DNA from: PWHG01 sp964406935
GTDB taxonomy: Bacteria; Patescibacteriota; Patescibacteriia; Patescibacteriales; UBA12465
Direction: 5' to 3'
NCBI GenBank assembly: GCA_964406935.1
Contig: CAYOTM010000011.1
Location: 1 to 25,168, forward strand
Length of the DNA: 25,168 nucleotides
The translations under genes and the position numbers were made by a program. The notes beneath the pieces were generated by a model. That model searched no databases. It saw nothing but the letters and a program-made list of their open reading frames with translations, and was not told where the DNA came from. Positions 6,698 to 14,009 of this stretch are shown here, one piece after another. The first letter of the stretch is position 1. Every line of letters starts with the position of its first letter.

Positions 6698-9436
6698 ATG
6701 ACAAAAAATAATAAAAAACTAGTAATTATTGATGGAAACGCTCTAATTCATCGTAGTTTTCATGCTCTACCTGCAACTTTAAGGTCATTAGATGGTCGGG
6801 CGACTAATGCTGTTTATGGCTTTAGCTCATTTCTTCTCAAGGCTTTCAGCGAATTAAAGCCTGACTTAGCAATGGTTGCTTTTGATCGCAAAGAACCTAC
6901 CTTCCGCCATCAAGAATATAAAGAATATAAAGCCCAGCGCAGTCAAGCACCCGATGAACTATATGAACAAATTCCTTTAGTCAAAGAGGTGGCCAAGAGC
7001 TTGGGTTTACCTATCATTGAAGTCGCTGGCTATGAGGCTGATGACTTAATTGGCGCTTTAAGTGCTCAAGCCGAACAAGCCAAAAATATTGAAACAATTA
7101 TTATTACTGGCGATCTTGATACTCTTCAATTGGTTAGCCCCCAAACCAAGGTTTATACAATGAGCCGGGGCTTAAGTGATAGCGTAATTTATGATGAGGC
7201 CAAAGTTAAGGAGCGTTATGGCTTAACTCCTGCTCAAATAATTGATTTAAAATCTTTAGCGGGCGACCCCAGTGATAATATTCCTGGAGTAAAAGGTATC
7301 GGCCTGAAAGGGGCTACTGATTTGCTCCAAAAATATCATAATCTTGAAGGCGTCATTAAAGCTGCTAAACAATCAGCTCCTGATATTAAGCCCCGCATTG
7401 CCCAACTAATCATTGAACAAGAGGAACAAGCCCGTTTGAGTTACAAATTAGCCACCATCGACCGGCAAGCTCCCTGTCAAGCTGATTGGCTAGCCGCTAA
7501 TTTTCCTGAATTTGACCCCCAAGCAGTTTTTAAATTATTCAGTGAACTAGATTTTAAATCTTTGTTAAATAAAGTTCATGCCTTAAATTTTAAAAATAAA
7601 AATGAACCAATAGAAAAAAAGGGGGCTCAGATAGAAGATCTTAAAATAATTATTCTGGAAACTACTCCCCAGCTAACCAGTTTCCACAAACAATTAAAAA
7701 CTTTTTCCGAGGTGGCTTTGTCTCCTCACTGGGATGAAACTAAAAATTTACTAGGTCTCACTTTTTTTGCCGACACCAAGACTGCTTATTATTTACCTAA
7801 TTATTATCTTGATGATCAATCACCACATCCCTTGGCTAAAAATCAGTTAATTGCCCCCTTTAGTCAAGACGAAAATCAACAGCGCTGGCAGTCAATCATG
7901 ACTATTTTAAAAAATGAAAAAATAAAAATTATTGCTTATAATTTAAAAAGTATTTACAAAGCTTGGCTTAAAAATAATTTTGATTATCCCACTCCTTATT
8001 TTGACCTGATGATTGCCGCCTATCTTCTCCACCCTGATCAGCGTCAAAATAATTTATCCAGCCTCGCTTTTAATCAACTGGGTCAAGAATTTAACGAACT
8101 CGACCAATTAAATGATGATTTTGATTTAATAATCAAGCAACAAGCTAAATCAGCAGCAATTGTTTGGCAATTATTTACAGTTTTTAAAAAACAACTAATT
8201 GCTCAAGATTTATTAAATTTATTTACTAAAATTGAAATACCTTTAATACCAATTTTAGCTAAAATGGAGCAACTAGGTATTAAGGTAGAAAAAAAAGTTT
8301 TAGCCAAATTAGCAAAAAATAATTTAAAAAATTTACAACGATTAAGTCAAAAAATTTATCGCTTAGCTGACAAAGAATTTAATATTAATTCTCCCAAGCA
8401 ATTGCAAGAAATTTTATTTACTGATTTAGAAATTCCCAGCTTTGGAATTAAAAAAACTAAAACCGGCCTGTCCACTGCTGAAGAAGAATTAAATAAATTA
8501 CAACATCTTCACCCCATTATTCCCGCCTTGCAGGAATATCGAGAATTATTTAAACTACAAACAACTTATTTAGAAGTATTGCCAAAATTAATTGAAAGAA
8601 CAGACAATCGAATACACACCACTTTTCAACAAACAGTAGCCGCTACTGGCCGTCTATCTTCTAGTGACCCTAACTTACAAAATATTCCGGTCAGAAATGA
8701 TTTGGGTCGTCAGATTAGACAAGCTTTTATCGCTGAGTCAGGTTGGCAATTAATTAGTTTTGACTATTCACAAATTGAACTGCGTTTAACGGCTCATTTA
8801 TCTGGTGATAAGCAAATGATTCAGGCTTTTAAAAATGATCAGGATATTCATTTAGCAACCGCTGCCGCTATTAATAACTTGCCCTTGGAAAAAGTTAGTC
8901 CTAAAATGCGCCAAGAAGCTAAGGCAACTAATTTTGGCATCATCTATGGACAAGGACCTCATGGCCTAAGTCAAGCCGCTGGCATTAATTATGCACGCGC
9001 TAAAGAATTTATCGACAAATATTTTCAGGTTTACCCCGGCATCAAGAAAATGATGGAAAAATCAATTAGTCAGGGTCAAAAAACGGGTTTTGCTATTACT
9101 TTACTTGGTCGCAAACGCCCTCTCCCTGATTTAAATTCTAGTCTACCGATGATTCGCAAAGCAGCCGAACGTATGGCCATTAACACACCCATCCAGGGAT
9201 CAGCCGCTGACATGATAAAGCAAGCGATGATTGAAATTGATGAGCTGATTACTGGTAAAGAACAAGATATTCGGCTGTTATTACAAATTCATGATGAATT
9301 AATTTTTGAAATTAAAACTGATAAAATTAAGGATTATCAAACCAAACTAATTGATATTATGTCTAAAGTGGTTAAACTTAAAGTACCAATTATTGTCAGC
9401 GCAGCCACGGCTGATAATTGGGGCGATTTAAAATAA
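6698..9436 (+). CDS. polA: DNA polymerase I, proofreading site lost
   Basis: This 912-residue enzyme fills gaps and removes RNA primers in replication and repair. The N-terminal 5'-3' nuclease is intact: DGNALIH near residue 12, YEADDLIG, ITGDLDTLQL and GDPSDNIPGVKGIG. The polymerase motifs are intact: FDYSQIELR near 687 (A), RQEAKATNFGIIYG near 737 (B) and LLQIHDELIFE near 860 (C). The middle exonuclease domain is present, but its catalytic acids are gone. Aligned by eye to the E. coli protein, FDTE becomes LSPH, NLKYD becomes NLKSI, and the YxxxD of motif III becomes QAKS without an Asp. Proofreading is therefore predicted absent, as in Taq polymerase. The start matches the family N-terminus, and no Shine-Dalgarno motif precedes it. 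murD follows after 1 nt. Confidence 0.97.
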   Translation: MTKNNKKLVIIDGNALIHRSFHALPATLRSLDGRATNAVYGFSSFLLKAFSELKPDLAMVAFDRKEPTFRHQEYKEYKAQRSQAPDELYEQIPLVKEVAKSLGLPIIEVAGYEADDLIGALSAQAEQAKNIETIIITGDLDTLQLVSPQTKVYTMSRGLSDSVIYDEAKVKERYGLTPAQIIDLKSLAGDPSDNIPGVKGIGLKGATDLLQKYHNLEGVIKAAKQSAPDIKPRIAQLIIEQEEQARLSYKLATIDRQAPCQADWLAANFPEFDPQAVFKLFSELDFKSLLNKVHALNFKNKNEPIEKKGAQIEDLKIIILETTPQLTSFHKQLKTFSEVALSPHWDETKNLLGLTFFADTKTAYYLPNYYLDDQSPHPLAKNQLIAPFSQDENQQRWQSIMTILKNEKIKIIAYNLKSIYKAWLKNNFDYPTPYFDLMIAAYLLHPDQRQNNLSSLAFNQLGQEFNELDQLNDDFDLIIKQQAKSAAIVWQLFTVFKKQLIAQDLLNLFTKIEIPLIPILAKMEQLGIKVEKKVLAKLAKNNLKNLQRLSQKIYRLADKEFNINSPKQLQEILFTDLEIPSFGIKKTKTGLSTAEEELNKLQHLHPIIPALQEYRELFKLQTTYLEVLPKLIERTDNRIHTTFQQTVAATGRLSSSDPNLQNIPVRNDLGRQIRQAFIAESGWQLISFDYSQIELRLTAHLSGDKQMIQAFKNDQDIHLATAAAINNLPLEKVSPKMRQEAKATNFGIIYGQGPHGLSQAAGINYARAKEFIDKYFQVYPGIKKMMEKSISQGQKTGFAITLLGRKRPLPDLNSSLPMIRKAAERMAINTPIQGSAADMIKQAMIEIDELITGKEQDIRLLLQIHDELIFEIKTDKIKDYQTKLIDIMSKVVKLKVPIIVSAATADNWGDLK

Positions 9437-9437
9437 A

Positions 9438-10790
9438 ATGTTTAAATTTTTACCAACTAAAAATCTAGCCAAACAGTCAATCGCTCTTCTAGGCTTGGGC
9501 CAAGAAAACCAAGCTTTTTTAGCTTGGCTATTAAAACACCGCTTTCCAGGAAAAATTACCATTTGCGATCAACGAAACAAGCAGTCTCTGATGGCTAACT
9601 TACCAGCAAATGTTAAAGCAAAAATTACCCAAGGAGAAAAGGGGCAACAAATTTCTTGGCAATTAGAAGAACTCTTTAAAAATGATTTAGGAAAATTTAA
9701 TTATTTATTTCGCTCTCCTGGCTGGCCAGTCAGTTGTCCGGCGATTAAACAAGCTATTAAAGAAGGCGCAAAATTAACTAGTCCGATGAATGCTTTTTTC
9801 GCCCAAATTTCCAGCCAACAAATTATCGGAGTCACTGGCAGTAAGGGTAAGGGTACAACTGCTAGTTTAATTACAGCGATTTTAAAACAAGCAGGCAAAC
9901 AAGTCTTTCTTGGCGGCAATATTGGAATTGCTCCTTTTTCTTTTATTGATAAAATTACCACCAGCGACTATATTGTTTTAGAGTTATCTAGCTTTCAATT
10001 AGAGGATTTAGCTAGCAGCCCAAAAATCTCGGTGATAACTAATTTTTATAAAGATCATTTAGCAGCGGCCGATCCCTTAAACCCCAATTATCACTCATCG
10101 CTGACTAAATATTGGCAAGCGAAGCTAAAAATTGCCCGTCGAAATAATAAATTTTTAGTGGCTAATTTACGGCTTAAATCCAAGCTAACTAAAGAAAAGT
10201 TAGATTCTAAAATAATTTATTTTACAGCCAGCCAGCTGAAAAGCGGTCTAGTCGGTGCTTATAATCAAGAAAATATTGGAGCGGCAGTCGCCACCGCTAA
10301 AATTTTAAAAATTAAATCTACTGACATTAAAAAGGCAATAAAAAAATTTAAAAATCTTAATCATCGTTTAGAATTAGTGGCTATTAAAAGGGAGGTAAAA
10401 TATTTTGATAATAGTTTTGCTACCTCGCCGGACAGCACTTTGCTTGATCTCCAATCATTTACCGAACCAATTATCCAAATTGCTGGTGGAGCAGATAAGG
10501 GGGCTGACTTTCAAAGTCTGGCTAAAATAATGGTTAAAAAAGTTAAATATTTAATTTTATTACCAGGAGCAGCTACTAAACGCTTAAAGCAAACTGTGAT
10601 TGCTAATCATTATCCGTTAAAACAAATTAAGGAAGTGAAAAATATGAAGGAAGCAGTTAGGTCGGCTAGTTGCCAGGCCTCAAGAGGCGAAATTGTCTTA
10701 TTATCAACCGCCTGTGCCAGTTTTGGTATTTTTAAAAATTATAAAGACAGAGGAGACCAATTTAAATATTATGTCCAACAAATCAACTAA
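9438..10790 (+). CDS. murD: UDP-N-acetylmuramoylalanine--D-glutamate ligase
   Basis: This 450-residue cytoplasmic ligase adds D-glutamate to UDP-MurNAc-L-alanine in peptidoglycan precursor synthesis. The Mur-ligase ATP loop GVTGSKGKGTT lies near residue 131, followed by ELSSFQLED, typical of MurD, then NHRLELV, SFATSPDSTLLDL and GGADKGADF in the C-terminal domain. Length is normal. It starts 1 nt after the polA stop. The next gene, murI, makes the D-glutamate that MurD uses and overlaps its 3' end by 20 nt. This is a functional pairing and suggests translational coupling. Confidence 0.95.
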   Translation: MFKFLPTKNLAKQSIALLGLGQENQAFLAWLLKHRFPGKITICDQRNKQSLMANLPANVKAKITQGEKGQQISWQLEELFKNDLGKFNYLFRSPGWPVSCPAIKQAIKEGAKLTSPMNAFFAQISSQQIIGVTGSKGKGTTASLITAILKQAGKQVFLGGNIGIAPFSFIDKITTSDYIVLELSSFQLEDLASSPKISVITNFYKDHLAAADPLNPNYHSSLTKYWQAKLKIARRNNKFLVANLRLKSKLTKEKLDSKIIYFTASQLKSGLVGAYNQENIGAAVATAKILKIKSTDIKKAIKKFKNLNHRLELVAIKREVKYFDNSFATSPDSTLLDLQSFTEPIIQIAGGADKGADFQSLAKIMVKKVKYLILLPGAATKRLKQTVIANHYPLKQIKEVKNMKEAVRSASCQASRGEIVLLSTACASFGIFKNYKDRGDQFKYYVQQIN

Positions 10791-11613
10791 TAACGCCATT
10801 GGGGTTTTTGATTCCGGTTTAGGCGGCTTAACAGTTTTAAAACATTTCTTGAAAGAGTTGTCAGGCTACTCTTATATTTATTTAGGCGACACTGCTCGTC
10901 TGCCTTATGGTAGTAAGTCAGCTCCTAAAATTTATCAATATACCACTGAAGCTTTAGATTTTTTATTTAAACAAGGTTGTCATTTAGTGATTATCGCCTG
11001 TAATACTGCTTCGGCCCAAGCCTTAAGAAGAGTTCAGCAAGAATATTTACCAAAGCATTGGCCAGATAGAAAAGTTTTAGGAGTAATTCGTCCTTTAGCC
11101 GAGGCGGCGGCGGCTAACTCTCGATCTAAAGTGGGGGTAATCGGCACTAAGGCCACCGTTATGTCCCGGGCCTACTCTCAAGAAATTCATAAATTAAATT
11201 CCCGCCTGCCAGTTAGCGAACAAGCTGCCCCCTTACTGGTTCCCCTAATTGAAGAGGGTTGGGCCAACAAATCAGTCAGTAATAAAATCTTAAAAGCTTA
11301 TTTACGTCCTCTCAAAATGTCCCGAGTGAATTACTTAATTTTAGGTTGCACTCATTATCCTTTTTTATTAAAAAATATTAAACGCCTAATGGGCAACCAA
11401 TGCCTGGTACCTGATCCTGGAGAAATTGTCGCTCTTAGTTTAAAAGATTATTTACAGCGCCATCCAGAATTAAATATTAAAACCAGCGAACAACCCGATT
11501 GTCATTTTTTTCTTACAGACAACCCTGAGTTATTTACCCGCCTAGGAGAAAAGTTTTTGGGTCAAAAAATTAATCAGCCTGAAAAAATTGAATTAGCTCC
11601 CAGCAAATTATGA
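10771..11613 (+). CDS. murI: glutamate racemase
   Basis: This enzyme converts L-glutamate to D-glutamate for MurD. I use the ATG at 10771 (280 residues) because the product then begins MSNKSTNNAIGVFDSGLGGLT, the usual racemase N-terminus. The longer frame from 10693 adds 26 residues unlike the family, all inside murD. Both catalytic cysteines are present: C77 in ACNTAS and C193 in GCTHYPF. The substrate-binding FDSGLGG and LPYG are also seen. A purine-rich GAGGAG at about 10749-10754 lies 16 nt before the ATG, farther than a normal Shine-Dalgarno. The stop overlaps the holA start in ATGA. Confidence 0.95.
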   Translation: MSNKSTNNAIGVFDSGLGGLTVLKHFLKELSGYSYIYLGDTARLPYGSKSAPKIYQYTTEALDFLFKQGCHLVIIACNTASAQALRRVQQEYLPKHWPDRKVLGVIRPLAEAAAANSRSKVGVIGTKATVMSRAYSQEIHKLNSRLPVSEQAAPLLVPLIEEGWANKSVSNKILKAYLRPLKMSRVNYLILGCTHYPFLLKNIKRLMGNQCLVPDPGEIVALSLKDYLQRHPELNIKTSEQPDCHFFLTDNPELFTRLGEKFLGQKINQPEKIELAPSKL

Positions 11614-12572
11614 TTATCTTTTTTTACGGAGCTGACAGTTTCCGCCGTCAGCAAAAGTTACAAGCCATGCAAACCCATTTTACCGCCACCGTTGACTCGG
11701 GGGCTTTTAGCTTAGAAAAAATAAGTAGTCAAAATTTAAAGATTGAAGAAATTGCCAAAAAAATTGGAGCGGGCTCTTTATTTGCTAAAAAAAGAATGGT
11801 TATTATTGAAAATTTATTTACCCAAAAATCTGATAACCTATTTGAAAATCTTCTCCCTTTACTAAAAAATCAATTAGCGGACAATCAGAATGTTTTAGTA
11901 TTTATTGATCAAGAAATCTCGGAGAAATCTTTAACGCCAGCCGCTAAAAAAGTTTTTAAATTAATTACTAACCAACCTTATTCTCAAGAATTTAAATTAT
12001 TAACCACTCCACAAACAATTAATTTTGCTAAAAAGACCCTAATTGAACGTCAGCAAGCAATTGCTAATAACGCGATAAACTTACTCATCACTAAAACTGG
12101 CAATGACCTTTGGCGATTAAACAATGAAATTAATAAATTACAAGCCCTAGCTCATGGACGAGAAATTAGCCTGAGTGATGTCCAAGAAATAGTAACTGGT
12201 GATTTTGAGGAAAATATTTTTTCCCTGACTGATGCCTTTGCTGAAAAAAAAGGGAAAATCGCTTATAAAATTATTAACGAACAATTAGCAGCCGGTTTAA
12301 GCGCTGAATATATTTTAAGCATGCTCGCCCGACAAATTAAAATTTTGATCGAAATTAAATCAGCCCTTGGCAGTCAAGATAGTAATAATCTTAGTCAACA
12401 ATTAGGCCTTCACCCCTTTGTAATCAAAAAAGGTATTAACCAGGCTAATGTATTTAGCTTAGAAGAGTTAAAATCTTTATTTAATAAGTTAATTGATTTA
12501 GAATTTCGCGTAAAAACTGGCCAGGCTAGTTTAAGTCATGAGCTTTTACTATTAGCCGCCGAAACTGACTAA
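11610..12572 (+). CDS. holA: DNA polymerase III delta subunit (clamp loader)
   Basis: This 320-residue protein fits HolA in size and pattern. The N-terminus MIIFFYGADSFRRQQKL is the usual 'YG.D.FL...' opening. Next come FAKKRMVIIENL, the middle segment NDLWRLNNEINKLQALA, the DVQEIVTGDFEENIFSLTDA block and a C-terminal helical domain (LARQIKILIEIK ... LHPFVIKKGINQA). It opens the sliding clamp within the clamp-loader complex. The ATG overlaps the murI stop by 4 nt (ATGA), so translation is probably coupled. It is the last gene of the polA-murD-murI-holA unit; no strong terminator follows before the tRNA promoter. Confidence 0.9.
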   Translation: MIIFFYGADSFRRQQKLQAMQTHFTATVDSGAFSLEKISSQNLKIEEIAKKIGAGSLFAKKRMVIIENLFTQKSDNLFENLLPLLKNQLADNQNVLVFIDQEISEKSLTPAAKKVFKLITNQPYSQEFKLLTTPQTINFAKKTLIERQQAIANNAINLLITKTGNDLWRLNNEINKLQALAHGREISLSDVQEIVTGDFEENIFSLTDAFAEKKGKIAYKIINEQLAAGLSAEYILSMLARQIKILIEIKSALGSQDSNNLSQQLGLHPFVIKKGINQANVFSLEELKSLFNKLIDLEFRVKTGQASLSHELLLLAAETD

Positions 12573-12609
12573 AAATAATTTTTAGAGACAAATTTTGGCT
12601 ATTAAAGGC

Positions 12610-12638
12610 TTGCTTTTTTATCTTTGGTTTGTTATATT
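12610..12638 (+). promoter_or_regulatory. promoter of the tRNA cluster
   Basis: TTGCTT (12610-12615), a 17-nt spacer and TATATT (12633-12638) preceded by TGT (extended -10). The expected start is near 12645, 12 nt before tRNA-Ile. Confidence 0.65.
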
Positions 12639-12656
12639 AAATTTTGTAATAAAAAT

Positions 12657-12730
12657 GGGCAATTAGCTCAGCTGGTTAGAGCGCAACACTGATAATGTTG
12701 AGGTCGGAGGTTCGAGTCCTCCATTGCCCA
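12657..12730 (+). tRNA. tRNA-Ile (GAT)
   Basis: A full cloverleaf: acceptor GGGCAAT/ATTGCCC, D-stem GCTC/GAGC, anticodon stem CAACA/TGTTG with loop CTGATAA (anticodon GAT at 12691-12693), T-stem GGAGG/CCTCC with loop TTCGAGT. The discriminator is A. CCA is not encoded (CAG follows). Confidence 0.97.
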
Positions 12731-12749
12731 CAGCTCTTATTACGGCTCT

Positions 12750-12758
12750 TGCTATAAT
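12750..12758 (+). promoter_or_regulatory. possible second promoter before initiator tRNA-Met
   Basis: TGCTATAAT is a perfect extended -10, about 88 nt upstream of the tRNA-Met gene. No clear -35 is seen. It could give separate expression of the initiator tRNA. Confidence 0.35.
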
Positions 12759-12846
12759 AAGTAGTCTTTGTTTAAATTTAAAGAAAAGAAACGTAAGTAG
12801 TGACTAAAATTATTTCCCTTAACAAACCAACCACTTAAAAAAGAGA

Positions 12847-12919
12847 AGCGGGATAGAGCAGTTGGCAGCTCGCCAGGCCCATAACCTGGAGGTCGTCGGT
12901 TCGAGTCCGACTCCCGCAA
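12847..12919 (+). tRNA. initiator tRNA-fMet (CAT) with C33
   Basis: Initiator features seen: an A1-A72 mismatch at the acceptor end (A at 12847 opposite A at 12918), the A11-U24 pair in the D-stem GAGC/GCTC, and G30-C40 and G31-C39 in the anticodon stem. Two features are odd. The anticodon stem is CCAGG/CCTGG, so the third classic G-C pair (29-41) is A-U. The loop is CCCATAA, so position 33 is C instead of the near-universal U (elongator and bacterial initiator loops normally read xU-anticodon). The T-arm GTCGG/CCGAC is normal. CCA is not encoded. An elongator Met or tRNA-Ile2 identity is disfavoured by the A11-U24 and 1-72 features. Confidence 0.92.
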
Positions 12920-12925
12920 CAAATA

Positions 12926-12997
12926 GCCTCGGTAGCTCAGTGGTAGAGCAAAGGACTGAAAATCCTTGTGTCGTCAGTTCGATTCTGACCCGGGGCA
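12926..12997 (+). tRNA. tRNA-Phe (GAA)
   Basis: Acceptor GCCTCGG/CCGGGGC (one T-G wobble), D-stem GCTC/GAGC, anticodon stem AAGGA/TCCTT with loop CTGAAAA (GAA at 12958-12960), T-stem GTCAG/CTGAC. The discriminator is A. CCA is not encoded. Only 6 nt separate it from tRNA-Met, so the two share a transcript. Confidence 0.97.
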
Positions 12998-13005
12998 CTA
13001 AAATT

Positions 13006-13085
13006 ACGAATTAAAAGTTACGAATTATTATCCATTCAACCAAGTAAATCTGACAAAAATTCGTAATTATTAATTCGTTTTTTTT
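13006..13085 (+). terminator. 19-bp near-perfect inverted repeat with T tail
   Basis: The left arm 13006-13024 (ACGAATTAAAAGTTACGAA) pairs with 13060-13078 (TTCGTAATTATTAATTCGT) with one mismatch and one wobble, loop about 35 nt, followed by eight T. It would end the Ile-Met-Phe transcript. The arms contain repeats of TTACGAATT, so a decayed repeat element is possible. Confidence 0.6.
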
Positions 13086-13112
13086 GTAAACTTGAGTTGC
13101 TTACTAAAAAAA

Positions 13113-13186
13113 CGGGGTGTGGCCTAGTGGTTTAGGGCGCCTGCTTTGGGAGCAGGAGATCCTGGGTTCAAATCCCAGCACCCCGA
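13113..13186 (+). tRNA. tRNA-Pro (TGG)
   Basis: Acceptor CGGGGTG/CACCCCG with the C1-G72 pair usual for bacterial tRNA-Pro, anticodon stem CCTGC/GCAGG with loop TTTGGGA (TGG at 13147-13149), T-stem CTGGG/CCCAG with loop TTCAAAT. The discriminator is A. CCA is not encoded. It lies beyond the T-tailed inverted repeat, so it probably has its own promoter. Confidence 0.97.
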
Positions 13187-13242
13187 CAAATTTTCTCTAA
13201 AATTAATAAAAATATTAAAATTATTAATAATAGGGCTAGGCC

Positions 13243-13271
13243 TTGATTTTTATTCAAACTTGTGTTAACAT
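13243..13271 (+). promoter_or_regulatory. promoter of rpsT
   Basis: TTGATT (13243-13248), a 17-nt spacer and TAACAT (13266-13271) preceded by TGT (extended -10). The expected start near 13278 gives a leader of about 22 nt. Confidence 0.6.
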
Positions 13272-13299
13272 CTTATTATTAAAATTTTATAATTTTACT

Positions 13300-13560
13300 A
13301 TGCCTAATAAAAAATCAGCGAAAAAAGAGCTTCGCAAGAGTGACAAAAGACGAGTCGTTAATCAGAAAACTAAGAATGATTTAAAACAAACCATTAAATC
13401 AAGTTTTAAGCGTATCAATAGCAGTGATCCGTCAGTTAAAAATGACCTGCCAAAACTCATTAAAGAAATTGATAAAGCCGTAAAAAAGAAGATTATTAAA
13501 AAAAATAATGCGGCTCGTAAAAAATCACGCTTAATGAAAAATATTAATAAATTATCTTAA
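13300..13560 (+). CDS. rpsT: 30S ribosomal protein S20
   Basis: I use the ATG at 13300, giving 86 residues, the normal S20 length. The product begins MPNKKSAKKELRKSDKRR, the family N-terminus, and ends in the typical NNAARKKSRLMKNINKL. The 19 codons upstream in frame overlap the promoter and do not belong. S20 binds 16S rRNA early in 30S assembly. There is no Shine-Dalgarno motif; the ATG is preceded by an A/T-only stretch. rpsO follows after 65 nt on the same strand. Confidence 0.96.
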   Translation: MPNKKSAKKELRKSDKRRVVNQKTKNDLKQTIKSSFKRINSSDPSVKNDLPKLIKEIDKAVKKKIIKKNNAARKKSRLMKNINKLS

Positions 13561-13625
13561 TTCTTAAACACTTTTTCTGGGATCTAATAGAAATTTTCTA
13601 ATTATTTCTCGGATTAAGCGCTAAT

Positions 13626-13994
13626 ATGTTAGACAAAAAAACTAAGGAAAAAATTATTAAAAAGTTTCGAGTTCATGAAACTGATACTGGTTCTCCTCAG
13701 GTGCAAATTGCTATTTTAACTGAAGAAATCAAGGAGTTAACTGAACACTTAAAACAGCATAAACACGACTTCTCTTCCCGTCGTGGTTTATTAAAAAAAG
13801 TTGGCGAGAGACGTAAGTTCCTAAAGTACTTACAAAAAGAAAGTGCTGAACAATTTAAAATTTTAGCGGAAAGATTAAAATTAAAAATTGCTCAAAAACT
13901 ACAAGCTGAAGAAGAGGAAGAAAAATTAAAAGAAAAAAAGTATGCTCCCGAGGAAGCTGAAGAAACAGAAGACGAGGAGGCAGGGCTGGTCTAA
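13626..13994 (+). CDS. rpsO: 30S ribosomal protein S15 with acidic C-terminal tail
   Basis: Residues 1 to about 88 are a complete S15, including HETDTGSPQVQIAILTEEI, the HKHDFSSRRGLL rRNA-binding segment and RRKFLKYL. Canonical S15 stops there (about 89 residues), but this protein runs on to 122 with a charged tail rich in E and K (AEEEEEKLKEKKYAPEE, then EETEDEEAGLV). S15 binds the central domain of 16S rRNA. No Shine-Dalgarno motif is seen. The NYN-domain gene follows after 15 nt, so the two are likely co-transcribed. Confidence 0.96.
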   Translation: MLDKKTKEKIIKKFRVHETDTGSPQVQIAILTEEIKELTEHLKQHKHDFSSRRGLLKKVGERRKFLKYLQKESAEQFKILAERLKLKIAQKLQAEEEEEKLKEKKYAPEEAEETEDEEAGLV

Positions 13995-14009
13995 AAACTT
14001 AAACAAAAT

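Noticed and set aside
9701..9961. Minus-strand 86-residue ORF
   Set aside because: It is antisense to the conserved murD ATP-binding region.
10693..10770. In-frame N-terminal extension of murI
   Set aside because: The 26 extra residues lie wholly inside murD and do not resemble the racemase N-terminus; the ATG at 10771 gives the family start.
13243..13299. In-frame upstream TTG start for rpsT
   Set aside because: The TTG is part of the -35 of a good promoter, and S20 starts normally at MPNKKSA.
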